A stretch of DNA of 12,506 nt from JBFGJY01 sp041576975 (GTDB taxonomy: Bacteria > Pseudomonadota > Gammaproteobacteria > UBA4575): positions 1 to 12,506 of the forward strand of contig JBFGJY010000071.1 of NCBI GenBank assembly GCA_041576975.1. The letters run 5' to 3'. Shown here in pieces: positions 1 to 6,772 of this stretch. The notes below the pieces were generated by a model that worked only from the letters and a program-made list of their open reading frames with translations, was not told the DNA's origin and did not search any database. A program made the position numbers and the translations under genes. Numbering within the stretch: position 1 is the stretch's first letter; the number at the start of each line of letters is the position of its first letter.

Positions 1-644
1 ACGTAGCAGTTATTCATCCATGCCATGGTTTTAGCAAGCATTATTTGCTGCTCTTTAGCTGGGTACATGTAACCTTGGCAGCGAACGATCAATTCGGCAC
101 CCCTCATCGCACAGTCACGCCAAATTTCAGGATAGTTCCCATCATCACAAATGATCAAACTAATCTTCAATCCTTTTGGACCATCTGAAACATATGTGCA
201 GTTACCGGGATACCAGCCTTCAATTGGTACCCAAGGCATGATCTTGCGGTACTTCTGCACAATTTCACCCTGATCGTTCATCAAGATAAGAGTGTTGTAA
301 GGTGCTTTATTTGGATGATCCTCATGGCGCTCCCCTGTGAGTGAAAAAACACCCCAAACTTTTGCATTGCGACACGCCTCTGCAAAAATATCGGTTTCTT
401 CACCTGGACAAGTTGATGCCGTTTCGTACATCTCTTTCTCGTCATACATAATTCCGTGAGTGCTGTATTCAGGGAAAATGACGAGATCCATTCCAGGTAA
501 TCCAACTTTCATTCCTTCGAGCATGCTCGCAATATTACGTGCATTCTCAAGGACTTCTGCTTTGGTATGCAGACGAGGCATCTTGTAGTTTACTACTGCA
601 ACGCCTACTGCATCTTTACTACTTGATATATCACCGTGATACAT
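1..644 (-). CDS. amiE: Aliphatic amidase AmiE, N-terminal 214 residues (3' end cut by window edge)
   Basis: Cytoplasmic nitrilase-superfamily enzyme that hydrolyses short aliphatic amides (acetamide, propionamide) to the carboxylic acid and ammonia. The frame is open from ATG at 644 to the left edge, so the C-terminal part (about 130 residues in the family) is missing. The protein begins MYHGDISSS and closely follows the Pseudomonas aeruginosa enzyme as I recall it. The catalytic residues fall at the family's own numbering: Glu59 (FPEYS), Lys134 (KYRK), Glu142 (IEGWYPG) and Cys166 (IICDDGNYPE). The start is fixed by a strong Shine-Dalgarno AGGAGGA at 657-651, 6 nt before the ATG. It lies downstream of amiC and amiR, behind a leader with an intrinsic terminator, so expression is probably controlled by AmiR antitermination. 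A formamidase (AmiF-like) is a less likely alternative, because the N-terminus and the sequence around Cys166 match AmiE. Confidence 0.95.
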   Translation of the reverse strand, partial: MYHGDISSSKDAVGVAVVNYKMPRLHTKAEVLENARNIASMLEGMKVGLPGMDLVIFPEYSTHGIMYDEKEMYETASTCPGEETDIFAEACRNAKVWGVFSLTGERHEDHPNKAPYNTLILMNDQGEIVQKYRKIMPWVPIEGWYPGNCTYVSDGPKGLKISLIICDDGNYPEIWRDCAMRGAELIVRCQGYMYPAKEQQIMLAKTMAWMNNCY

Positions 645-675
645 ATTTTATCCTCCTAAGTCTATTCATAACCTT

Positions 676-709
676 ATGTCGTTTTAACGAATCGGCTATA
701 AAGCGACAT
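676..709 (-). other. Inverted repeat in the amidase 5' untranslated region
   Basis: ATGTCG (676-681) and CGACAT (704-709) form a perfect 6 bp stem around a 22 nt loop. The structure ends about 20 nt upstream of the amidase Shine-Dalgarno. It is seen directly; no function is assigned. It could shield or stabilise the mRNA 5' region, or be fortuitous. Confidence 0.35.
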
Positions 710-738
710 TTTTTTACGAACAAAAATTAAACTGAAAC

Positions 739-760
739 TAGTATGGCTTTAGGCCAACTA
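739..760 (-). other. Hairpin in the amidase leader between terminator and start codon
   Basis: On the minus strand, TAGTTGGC pairs with GCCAtACTA around loop CTAAA, giving 8 bp with a single bulged T. It lies downstream of the intrinsic terminator, so it would be made only in read-through transcripts. No T-run follows it, so it is not a terminator. Its role is unknown; it may protect the processed amidase mRNA. Confidence 0.4.
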
Positions 761-787
761 TACATAATTATTTTTTTTCACACGCAT

Positions 788-820
788 AAAAAAGCCCTCA
801 AGGACATTTCACTTGAAGGC
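788..820 (-). terminator. Intrinsic terminator in the amidase leader (probable AmiR-controlled attenuator)
   Basis: On the minus strand GCCTTCAAG (820-812) pairs with CTTGAGGGC (802-794) over 9 bp with one G-T wobble and a 9 nt loop, followed at once by six T residues (793-788). This is a canonical Rho-independent terminator. It lies 161 nt downstream of the amiR stop and 144 nt upstream of the amidase start, so it would stop transcription before amiE unless overridden. In P. aeruginosa, AmiR antiterminates at such a leader terminator. An alternative hairpin at 818-829 (GGC, six-base loop AAAAAC, GCC) uses the 5' arm of the terminator and is mutually exclusive with it, as expected for an antiterminator. 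The hairpin is seen directly; AmiR control is inferred from the neighbouring genes. Confidence 0.85.
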
Positions 821-840
821 GTTTTTGCCCATATTTTCAT

Positions 841-862
841 GCAGAAGCGTTATTGGTTCTGC
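841..862 (-). other. Upstream hairpin of the amidase leader, candidate part of the AmiR RNA target
   Basis: GCAGAA (862-857 on the minus strand) and TTCTGC (846-841) form a perfect 6 bp stem around a 10 nt loop, just upstream of the terminator. ANTAR proteins are known to recognise paired hairpins, the second overlapping the terminator. This one occupies the position of the first hairpin. Its loop is longer than the six bases of the described motif, so the assignment is tentative. Confidence 0.35.
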
Positions 863-899
863 TGAATAATGACCGATCTTATCGCGATGTGTTACACAC

Positions 900-928
900 T
901 TTTTAGACTAATTCCAAGTAAACGTCAA
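900..928 (-). promoter_or_regulatory. Candidate sigma-70-type promoter for the amidase leader transcript
   Basis: TTGACG at 928-923 (5 of 6 to the -35 consensus), a 17 nt spacer and TAAAAA at 905-900 (4 of 6 to the -10 consensus) are read on the minus strand. It lies after amiR and upstream of the leader hairpins and terminator, as in amidase leaders where transcription starts close to the attenuator. The weak -10 makes this a candidate only; transcription could instead read through from amiC-amiR. Confidence 0.35.
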
Positions 929-980
929 GGTCTCTTTTATAAAAAAAATAGCCGTTATATATGGGATGATATTACAAGCT

Positions 981-1583
981 TTATTTAACATTTACCTCTA
1001 AGGTTTTGTCAGCAGCAACTATTTCTTGTGCAATATCTTCTGTAGTTAATCGCCGCTCCATCGCTTTACTCCTGATAAATTCATAGGCTTGTTCGCGACT
1101 GATGTTATTTGCACGCTCCAATATAGCTATAGCATGCTCAACTGAATGGATTTTTCTTATTTTTGTTTCTAGTTTCTGCACTCTAGAACCTAATACCAAT
1201 TCTTTGCGCCAATGTGCTCTTGCGATAACCAAATTTGCCAATAGGCCAAAAGGTCGAATTGGTGTGTTGATAATCGCGTGGGCTCCCAATTCATATACGG
1301 TCTGTAGCACAGTTGGATTTTCATAATCTACAATGGCAATTATAGTGGGACTGTTTTTTTCTTCGGTAAGCCAATATGGCTTTTCTGTGAATGGATGCTC
1401 TTGCAAAGTTTGTAAAAATACTACATCAGTATTGGACTTAATGTGTTTTGGACACGGCCAAACCATACACACTTTACAGCCAATTCTCTCAATGTGCTGA
1501 CAGATATCACTGCCTTGTTCATCATTAGGATGTACAACAAGTACTTTGAGCTTACGAAGGTCTTTTAAGATTTCTATCGCCAT
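981..1583 (-). CDS. amiR: AmiR-like ANTAR-domain transcription antiterminator
   Basis: RNA-binding positive regulator of amidase expression, 200 residues (P. aeruginosa AmiR has 196). Residues 12-120 form a pseudo-receiver domain. Segments such as RIGC (33-36), VWPCP (41-45) and DVVF (53-56) recall AmiR, and the acidic pocket and phospho-acceptor Asp of true response regulators are not in place, so control should come from AmiC binding rather than phosphorylation. Residues about 122-146 look like a coiled coil, and about 147-190 form the three-helix ANTAR domain, with spaced Ala residues and an AME..L.TEDIAQEI pattern. The gene starts 2 nt after the amiC stop with only a weak Shine-Dalgarno, which suggests translational coupling and matched amounts of the two partners. 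The predicted target is the terminator-bearing leader immediately downstream. Confidence 0.9.
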   Translation of the reverse strand: MAIEILKDLRKLKVLVVHPNDEQGSDICQHIERIGCKVCMVWPCPKHIKSNTDVVFLQTLQEHPFTEKPYWLTEEKNSPTIIAIVDYENPTVLQTVYELGAHAIINTPIRPFGLLANLVIARAHWRKELVLGSRVQKLETKIRKIHSVEHAIAILERANNISREQAYEFIRSKAMERRLTTEDIAQEIVAADKTLEVNVK

Positions 1584-1585
1584 TA

Positions 1586-2743
1586 CTAATTAAGCTCACT
1601 TTCAAAATATTTCATCCGATTAAGACTTTTATCGGATCCAAGATCTACCAGATAAGGGTCGGGTTTTACTGGACTATCTGTTTCCGCAATGATTTGAAAC
1701 TCGCCTTTGTCATTCACACGCCCAATTTTTGGCCATAAATATGTATGGTTGTTATCTGGATCAATTTGTATTGTTCCTTGAGGTGCATCAAATATCGTAC
1801 CCAGTGTTGCCGTTCGGACAATATCTGTATCCAAAGTACCTACACGACTTATTATATCTGCAAAAAGATGAATCTGAAAATAAGCGGCTTCGGCACAAGC
1901 ATTTGTACACTGCGATGCGCCGAACATCGCTTTATAGTTTTTCACAAATTTATGATTAGTGGGTGTGTCAACAGTTTCAAAATAAGGTGCAGCTGTAATA
2001 TGCCCCGCACCTACTTCATAACCCATTGCAGTAACTTCTGCTTCACTCGTAGTGAGACTTGCAATAGGCATTTGTCTAGGTTGCAAACCCGCACTCCAAT
2101 AACTCTTATAAAACTTACTGGTTGCCGATCCAACAATCGTACTAAAAATTACGTTTGGGCGTTTTTCTAGAATATCCGATAATATAGGAGCTATATCCTC
2201 ATTCGTTGTATCTAATGGAATATATTTCTCGGCAACAACCTTACCTCCAGTTGAATCTAAAATATCTTTCATGATCCGATTTGATTCATACGGATAAATA
2301 TAATTAGAGCCTACAAAATAAAAACGATTGCCATATTGATTTAGCAAATAACGCGCCAAGAACATGCTATTTTGATTCGGTACAGCACCCGTGTAAATTA
2401 CATTTTTTGAATACTCAAAACCTTCGTATAGTGTGGGGTACCACAACAGGGCGTTGTAGTCTTCCACAATAGGAAGAACTGCCTTGCGTGTGCTTGACAT
2501 ATAACAACCAAAAATTATGTTTGCGTAATCTTTAGTAATTAAGCGTTTTGCAAGCTGTCGAAAATTCTCTGGGTTTGATTGTGGATCATAGACTATAGGT
2601 TTAATACGCCTACCGTGCACCCCACCTTGAGCATTAATTTCACGAATAGCAAGTAGTGTAGCGTTTAATTGTGTCTTTTCGATTACAGAGGTAACACCTG
2701 TTTTCGAAAACAATACACCAACTTTCCATGAGGATTTTATCAC
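1586..2743 (-). CDS. amiC: AmiC-like cytoplasmic amide sensor, negative regulator of AmiR
   Basis: Periplasmic-binding-protein fold (type I, UrtA/LivJ superfamily) of 385 residues. It has no signal peptide: the N-terminus (MIKSSWKVGVLFSKTG) goes straight into the first beta strand, so it acts in the cytoplasm like P. aeruginosa AmiC, which sequesters AmiR until an amide binds. Shared landmarks are GCYMSSTRKAVLP (79-91), WYPTLYEGFEYS (101-112), PNQNS (122-126), SNYIYPYESN (146-155), ASLTTSEAEV (228-237) and a C-terminal RPDPY-like PDPY. The amide-pocket Ser, Tyr and Thr equivalents are kept (S83, Y102, T104), but the residue after Thr is Leu105 instead of the Pro in P. aeruginosa. The start is GTG at 2743: an in-frame TGA lies directly upstream, and an AGGGG Shine-Dalgarno sits 7 nt before it. 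FmdD-type amide or urea-binding regulators are close alternatives. Confidence 0.88.
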   Translation of the reverse strand: MIKSSWKVGVLFSKTGVTSVIEKTQLNATLLAIREINAQGGVHGRRIKPIVYDPQSNPENFRQLAKRLITKDYANIIFGCYMSSTRKAVLPIVEDYNALLWYPTLYEGFEYSKNVIYTGAVPNQNSMFLARYLLNQYGNRFYFVGSNYIYPYESNRIMKDILDSTGGKVVAEKYIPLDTTNEDIAPILSDILEKRPNVIFSTIVGSATSKFYKSYWSAGLQPRQMPIASLTTSEAEVTAMGYEVGAGHITAAPYFETVDTPTNHKFVKNYKAMFGASQCTNACAEAAYFQIHLFADIISRVGTLDTDIVRTATLGTIFDAPQGTIQIDPDNNHTYLWPKIGRVNDKGEFQIIAETDSPVKPDPYLVDLGSDKSLNRMKYFESELN

Positions 2744-2874
2744 TCACACACCCCTGACTTGGATAATTATTTTTTTCATAGAAAATAGCATTAATCTACA
2801 TTCACAGTCGATGCCACTAACAAATAAATAATACTTTAGGCTACTCCTTATTCAGATCAAAAAAAAGATAGTAG

Positions 2875-2884
2875 TTAGTACTAA
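2875..2884. repeat. 10 bp perfect palindrome TTAGTACTAA
   Basis: A perfect palindrome lies about 130 nt upstream of the amiC start. Its sequence is compatible with a dimeric regulator operator, but in such AT-rich DNA a chance origin is quite possible. Confidence 0.3.
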
Positions 2885-2924
2885 TTGAAAGGTTTATAAA
2901 ATAATCTTATCAAATCTCTTTATT

Positions 2925-2945
2925 TAATTTTATGAAATAAAATTA
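2925..2945. repeat. A/T-only perfect inverted repeat downstream of ureG
   Basis: TAATTTTAT (2925-2933) and ATAAAATTA (2937-2945) are perfect inverted copies separated by GAA. It could be an operator, or a weak transcript-end hairpin for the urease operon. It has no following T-run on the minus strand and a stem without GC pairs, so it is not called a terminator. Confidence 0.45.
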
Positions 2946-3007
2946 TTTTCATGGAAAATTATTAGATATTAAATACAGATCATGTCCATAAAAAATATAT
3001 TACTTTT

Positions 3008-3613
3008 TTAATTCAGCATTCCCTCTGACTTTATAAAGCTAATAATTTCATCTAAGCCTTCATGGGTTTTTAGATTAGTAAAAACAAAAGGGCGTTCACC
3101 ACGCATTTTACTTGCATCAGATTTCATTACATCAAGCGAAGCACCCACCATAGGTGCTAAATCTATTTTATTAATTACAAGCAAATCTGATTTAGTAATA
3201 CCAGGACCTCCCTTGCGAGGAATCTTGTCGCCGGCTGCTACATCAATCACGTAAATAGTTAAATCAGAAAGCTCGGGGCTAAAGGTTGCACTTAAATTGT
3301 CTCCTCCGCTCTCTACTAGCACTAAATCTAAAGAGGGGAATCGATTACAAAGACGTTGTACTGCAGCTAAGTTAATCGATGCATCTTCACGAATTGCAGT
3401 ATGTGGACATCCACCAGTTTCAACTCCAACGATACGCTCGATATCAAGCGCTTTATGTCTAATTAAAAACTCTGCATCTTCTTTAGTATAGATGTCGTTA
3501 GTTACCACACCAATTTCATATTGATCACGCAACCTTTTACAAAGTGCATTAAGCAATGCAGTTTTCCCTGAGCCTACTGGCCCTCCTACCCCTACTCTTA
3601 GTACTTGATTCAC
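3008..3613 (-). CDS. ureG: Urease accessory GTPase UreG
   Basis: SIMIBI-class GTPase that binds nickel, dimerises on GTP binding and drives nickel delivery to apo-urease in complex with UreD, UreF and UreE. The 201 residues match the usual family length. Visible are the Walker A loop GGPVGSGKT (10-18), the invariant nickel-binding Cys-Pro-His (69-71), the ESGGDN motif (101-106) and the guanine-specificity NKID (148-151). The start is GTG at 3613, 9 nt after the ureF stop; the Shine-Dalgarno-like AAGAAG overlaps the ureF stop codon, suggesting coupled translation. It is the last gene of the urease operon. Confidence 0.98.
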   Translation of the reverse strand: MNQVLRVGVGGPVGSGKTALLNALCKRLRDQYEIGVVTNDIYTKEDAEFLIRHKALDIERIVGVETGGCPHTAIREDASINLAAVQRLCNRFPSLDLVLVESGGDNLSATFSPELSDLTIYVIDVAAGDKIPRKGGPGITKSDLLVINKIDLAPMVGASLDVMKSDASKMRGERPFVFTNLKTHEGLDEIISFIKSEGMLN

Positions 3614-3622
3614 AATAACTTC

Positions 3623-4297
3623 TTATGAACGAAAAAGGCGGGTGTATTGCATTTCATGGTTTGCACTTGCGATGCCTAAGCCCACAGCCGTACTTCCAAT
3701 TTCATCATCCTGCAAAGCCATGCCAATTTCTAATGCATCTGGAATGGCAATAATTAATGAAGATAATATCTTTTGTCCATCTGTTTGACCTAAAGGTATT
3801 AGTTTTACTGCTACATTTACTTGATTTTCGCACCACGCCCAAAGATAGCCACAGCAGCACTCATATCTCCCAACTTTCCATGCATAAGCTGCAAGAGAAA
3901 AAACTGCGGCATAACTTGTATACGCTTTATCTTTTATTTGATCTGCGTGATGTATCTCTAAATCTAAAAGTAATTTAGACAAAGCATTCCCCAAATATTG
4001 ATCTTCTTCTCGCAATTCTTTTGACTCACGACTAGCCAACAAAATTTGACTCCAATATTTTATTTCCTCCATTGAATTCGACTGCCAAGCGTTATATAAA
4101 CGTAATAGAATTGGAGTATCTAAAAATGTTTGTGTGGTACGCAATAACCCTCTAATCCAATCTTTTACACTCTCTGCATCACATATCCAACCTTGTTCAC
4201 ACGCAAACTCTAAACCTTGTGAATAAGCATACATACCGATAGGTAAAGATGGGCTCGTTAAGCGCATTAAATTTAGAATAGCGGTATTTTTTTGCAT
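3623..4297 (-). CDS. ureF: Urease accessory protein UreF
   Basis: All-helical assembly factor that bridges UreD and UreG and gates GTP hydrolysis during nickel insertion. From ATG at 4297 the protein has 224 residues, as usual. The N-terminal signature LTSPSLPIGMYAYSQGLE is characteristic. An in-frame upstream ATG at 4357 would add 20 residues and overlap ureE by 56 nt. The added peptide (MKCDHLSLNRV...) does not look like UreF, so the later start, 4 nt after the ureE stop, is preferred. The Shine-Dalgarno is weak, which fits coupling to ureE translation. Confidence 0.95.
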   Translation of the reverse strand: MQKNTAILNLMRLTSPSLPIGMYAYSQGLEFACEQGWICDAESVKDWIRGLLRTTQTFLDTPILLRLYNAWQSNSMEEIKYWSQILLASRESKELREEDQYLGNALSKLLLDLEIHHADQIKDKAYTSYAAVFSLAAYAWKVGRYECCCGYLWAWCENQVNVAVKLIPLGQTDGQKILSSLIIAIPDALEIGMALQDDEIGSTAVGLGIASANHEMQYTRLFRS

Positions 4298-4301
4298 TAC
4301 T

Positions 4302-4733
4302 CTAATGCGTGTGCTGATGGTATGCACCCGATTCAGGCTCAAATGATCGCATTTCATGCGCGACAGATAAACCCAAGCTCATTACCATTTCATCTAGAAC
4401 ATGATCATTTATATATATTAGATAATCATCTTCTATCTGCAGCGGCACATGTCGATTTCCTAGATGGTAACTTGCCTTAGCTAATAAAATTTTATTATCG
4501 CTTCTTGCAATAGAAACTTTTTCTTTTGCTGCAATAATTTTTGCCACTATTCCTTCATCTGTGCGTAAGCAATCTCCTCCACGTAAAATTTGCCCCCTAG
4601 GTAACATCAATCCGACTTCTTCACCACTATCTAACCTAGTTTTAAGGCGCGCCTTTTGACGCAACTCAAATGCTAACGTTAAACTATGTATGGATTCTTG
4701 CGTGCAATCTACGCGTTGAGTAAATGTCAACAC
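4302..4733 (-). CDS. ureE: Urease nickel metallochaperone UreE
   Basis: Dimeric cytoplasmic chaperone that hands Ni(II) to UreG. The 143 residues contain the expected N-terminal peptide-binding domain, with LPRGQILRGGD at 44-54, and the C-terminal metal-binding domain with GNRHVPLQ (92-99), where His95 is the conserved interfacial nickel ligand. The tail ends YHQHTH, a short His cluster, much smaller than the His-rich tail of Klebsiella UreE, so storage capacity should be low. The start is GTG at 4733, 8 nt after the ureC stop, with only a weak Shine-Dalgarno. Confidence 0.97.
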   Translation of the reverse strand: MLTFTQRVDCTQESIHSLTLAFELRQKARLKTRLDSGEEVGLMLPRGQILRGGDCLRTDEGIVAKIIAAKEKVSIARSDNKILLAKASYHLGNRHVPLQIEDDYLIYINDHVLDEMVMSLGLSVAHEMRSFEPESGAYHQHTH

Positions 4734-4741
4734 ACTAATAC

Positions 4742-6445
4742 TTAAAATAAGAAGTAGCGTTGCGCAAGTGGAACAATTGTTGCAGGTTCACAAGTTAGCA
4801 ATTCACCATCAGCACGCACTTCATAAGTTTGCGGATTCACATCGATTTGTGGCTGATAGGTATTTAAATGCAAATCCTTCTTGCCTAAATTACGTATACC
4901 GTTTACTGCAATGACTTGTTTTTCTAAACGCAATTTATCTTTAATGCCATTATCCAATGCAGCACGAGAAACAAAAGTCATCGAAGTTGACGCATTGGCT
5001 TTATTTTCTGCTGCAAACATATAACGATAATGTGTGGGTTGAGGCGTAGGAATAGATGCATTTGGATCTCCCATCGGCGCTGCAATAATAAAACCACCCT
5101 TAATAATTAATGAAGGCTTAACACCAAAGAAAGCTGGCTTCCACAACACTAAATCAGCAAGTTTACCAACCTCAACTGACCCTACTTCATGTGCAATTCC
5201 ATGGGTAATGGCAGGATTAATAGTATATTTTGCAACATATCGCTTAATTCTATAGTTGTCATTACACTCACTATCCTCTGCAAGTGCACCTCGTTGCACT
5301 TTCATTTTATTTGCTGTCTGCCAAGTACGTGTAATTACTTCTCCTACTCTACCCATGGCCTGTGAATCGGAAGCGATCATGCTAAATGCGCCCATATCAT
5401 GAAGAATATCTTCTGCCGCTATGGTTTCTTTGCGGATGCGCGATTCTGCAAATGCCACGTCTTCTGGAATATTTGGATCTAAGTGATGGCAGACCATCAA
5501 CATATCTAAATGTTCATCAATAGTGTTTACAGTGTAGGGTCGAGTTGGGTTTGTACTGGATGGCAAAACGTTTGCTTCCCCACAGACGCGAATAATGTCT
5601 GGAGCATGTCCGCCGCCTGCACCTTCGGTATGGTAGGTATGAATAGTGCGGTCTTTAAATGCTGCAATAGTATCTTCGACGAAACCTGACTCATTTAATG
5701 TATCAGTATGAATTGCTACTTGAATATCATATCTGTCTGCACAATCTAGGCAGTTGTCAATTGCGGCCGGTGTCGTACCCCAATCCTCGTGTAGCTTGAG
5801 CCCCATTGCACCCGCTTCAACTTGTTCATCCAATGCGTTCGGCAAACTTGCATTACCTTTACCAAGATAGCCAAGATTCATCGGTAATGTATCTGCAGCT
5901 TCTAACATGCGATGTATATTCCACGGACCAGGTGTACAGGTTGTGGCATTGGTGCCTGTAGCGGGCCCTGTACCACCGCCAAGCATTGTCGTAACACCTG
6001 ACATTAATGCATCTTCTATTTGTTGCGGACATATAAAATGTATATGAGCATCAATGCCTCCTGCAGTAAGTATTTGCCCTTCACAAGCAATTGCCTCTGT
6101 ACCTGGACCGATAACGATATTTACATCGGGCTGAACATCGGGATTACCAGCCTTACCTATACCTGCTATACGACCATTTTTTATGCCTATATCTGCTTTT
6201 ACAATGCCCCAATAATCAATAATTAAGGCATTAGTGATGACAGTATCCACTGCATCTTTCGAAGAAGCCTGACTTTGCCCCATACCATCTCGGATTACTT
6301 TGCCACCACCGAATTTAACTTCTTCACCGTAAGTTGCAGAATCCTTTTCAACTTCAATAACAAGTTCAGTATCGGCTAAACGTAAACGGTCGCCTACAGT
6401 GGGGCCATACATTTCTGCATAAGCTTGGTGTGATATTTTTGCCAT
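4742..6445 (-). CDS. ureC: Urease alpha subunit UreC
   Basis: Catalytic subunit of nickel urease, which hydrolyses urea to ammonia and carbamate. At 567 residues it is the standard bacterial length, and the active-site positions fall exactly at Klebsiella numbering: His134 and His136 (DAHIHF), carbamylated Lys217 (MGLKLHEDWG), His246 (AIHTDTLNESG), His272 (YHTEGAGGGH), Asp360 (SDSQAMGRVGE), with the flap Cys319 and His320 (MVCHHLDP). No ligand is missing, so the enzyme should be active. The start is ATG at 6445, 5 nt after the ureB stop. It forms a heterotrimer with UreA and UreB, further assembled as a trimer of trimers in most bacteria. Confidence 0.99.
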   Translation of the reverse strand: MAKISHQAYAEMYGPTVGDRLRLADTELVIEVEKDSATYGEEVKFGGGKVIRDGMGQSQASSKDAVDTVITNALIIDYWGIVKADIGIKNGRIAGIGKAGNPDVQPDVNIVIGPGTEAIACEGQILTAGGIDAHIHFICPQQIEDALMSGVTTMLGGGTGPATGTNATTCTPGPWNIHRMLEAADTLPMNLGYLGKGNASLPNALDEQVEAGAMGLKLHEDWGTTPAAIDNCLDCADRYDIQVAIHTDTLNESGFVEDTIAAFKDRTIHTYHTEGAGGGHAPDIIRVCGEANVLPSSTNPTRPYTVNTIDEHLDMLMVCHHLDPNIPEDVAFAESRIRKETIAAEDILHDMGAFSMIASDSQAMGRVGEVITRTWQTANKMKVQRGALAEDSECNDNYRIKRYVAKYTINPAITHGIAHEVGSVEVGKLADLVLWKPAFFGVKPSLIIKGGFIIAAPMGDPNASIPTPQPTHYRYMFAAENKANASTSMTFVSRAALDNGIKDKLRLEKQVIAVNGIRNLGKKDLHLNTYQPQIDVNPQTYEVRADGELLTCEPATIVPLAQRYFLF

Positions 6446-6450
6446 ATTAA

Positions 6451-6759
6451 TTAATCCAGTTGGCCCATAATTTTTGCATTAAACCCATATACGATCCTAT
6501 TGCCAGCATATTCTACTAGCGATACTGAACGTTCCTGTCCGGGCTCAAAGCGCACAGCAGTACCTGCTGGAATATCCAGACGTCTACCTTTTGCTGCCTC
6601 GCGATCAAACTTCAATGCAGAATTCGTTTCATAAAAATGATAGTGCGATCCAACTTGAATAGGACGATCACCAGTATTCGCAACAGTAATTGAGATCGTG
6701 TTGCGCCCATCGTTAATCTCAAGCTCACCCTCTGACGCTATCAATTCACCGGGAATCAT
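6451..6759 (-). CDS. ureB: Urease beta subunit UreB
   Basis: Structural subunit of urease with 102 residues, the normal length for separate beta subunits (not fused to UreA as in Helicobacter). It begins MIPGELI and contains the conserved GSHYHFYETN block (37-46), RLDIPAGTAVRFEPG (60-74) and the terminal YGFNAKIMG. ATG at 6759 is preceded by a good Shine-Dalgarno, GAGGTG, and follows the ureA stop by 13 nt. Confidence 0.98.
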   Translation of the reverse strand: MIPGELIASEGELEINDGRNTISITVANTGDRPIQVGSHYHFYETNSALKFDREAAKGRRLDIPAGTAVRFEPGQERSVSLVEYAGNRIVYGFNAKIMGQLD

Positions 6760-6772
6760 ATCAGCACCTCAT

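Larger units (their letters stand above)
2744..3007. other. 264 nt AT-rich intergenic spacer between ureG and amiC
   Basis: No gene is supported here. The stretch is strongly AT-rich and separates the urease operon from the amiC-amiR-amiE unit, so it should hold the amiC promoter, read on the minus strand. I found no -35/-10 pair good enough to call. It contains a perfect 9 bp A/T-only inverted repeat at 2925-2945 and a perfect 10 bp palindrome, TTAGTACTAA, at 2875-2884; either could be a protein-binding site. No GC-rich hairpin with a T-run follows ureG, so the end of the urease transcript is not marked by a clear intrinsic terminator. Confidence 0.7.

Noticed and set aside
942..975. Possible terminator after amiR at the run of eight T residues (minus strand)
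   Set aside because: Only very short AT-rich stems precede the T-run; the real terminator-like structure is at 788-820.
1745..2170. Plus-strand open frame of 141 codons inside amiC
   Set aside because: It is antisense to a clear amiC gene, with no recognisable protein features; other plus-strand frames are the same kind of shadow.
2797..2816. Sigma-54-like element (TGGCATCGACTGTGAA on the minus strand) upstream of amiC
   Set aside because: The -24 GG is present but the required GC at -12 is missing at the correct spacing.
2990..3007. T-run on the minus strand just after the ureG stop as an intrinsic terminator
   Set aside because: No stable hairpin precedes the T-run, so termination here cannot be supported.
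4298..4357. 20-residue N-terminal extension of ureF from an upstream ATG
   Set aside because: It overlaps ureE by 56 nt and does not resemble UreF N-termini; the ATG at 4297 matches the family start.
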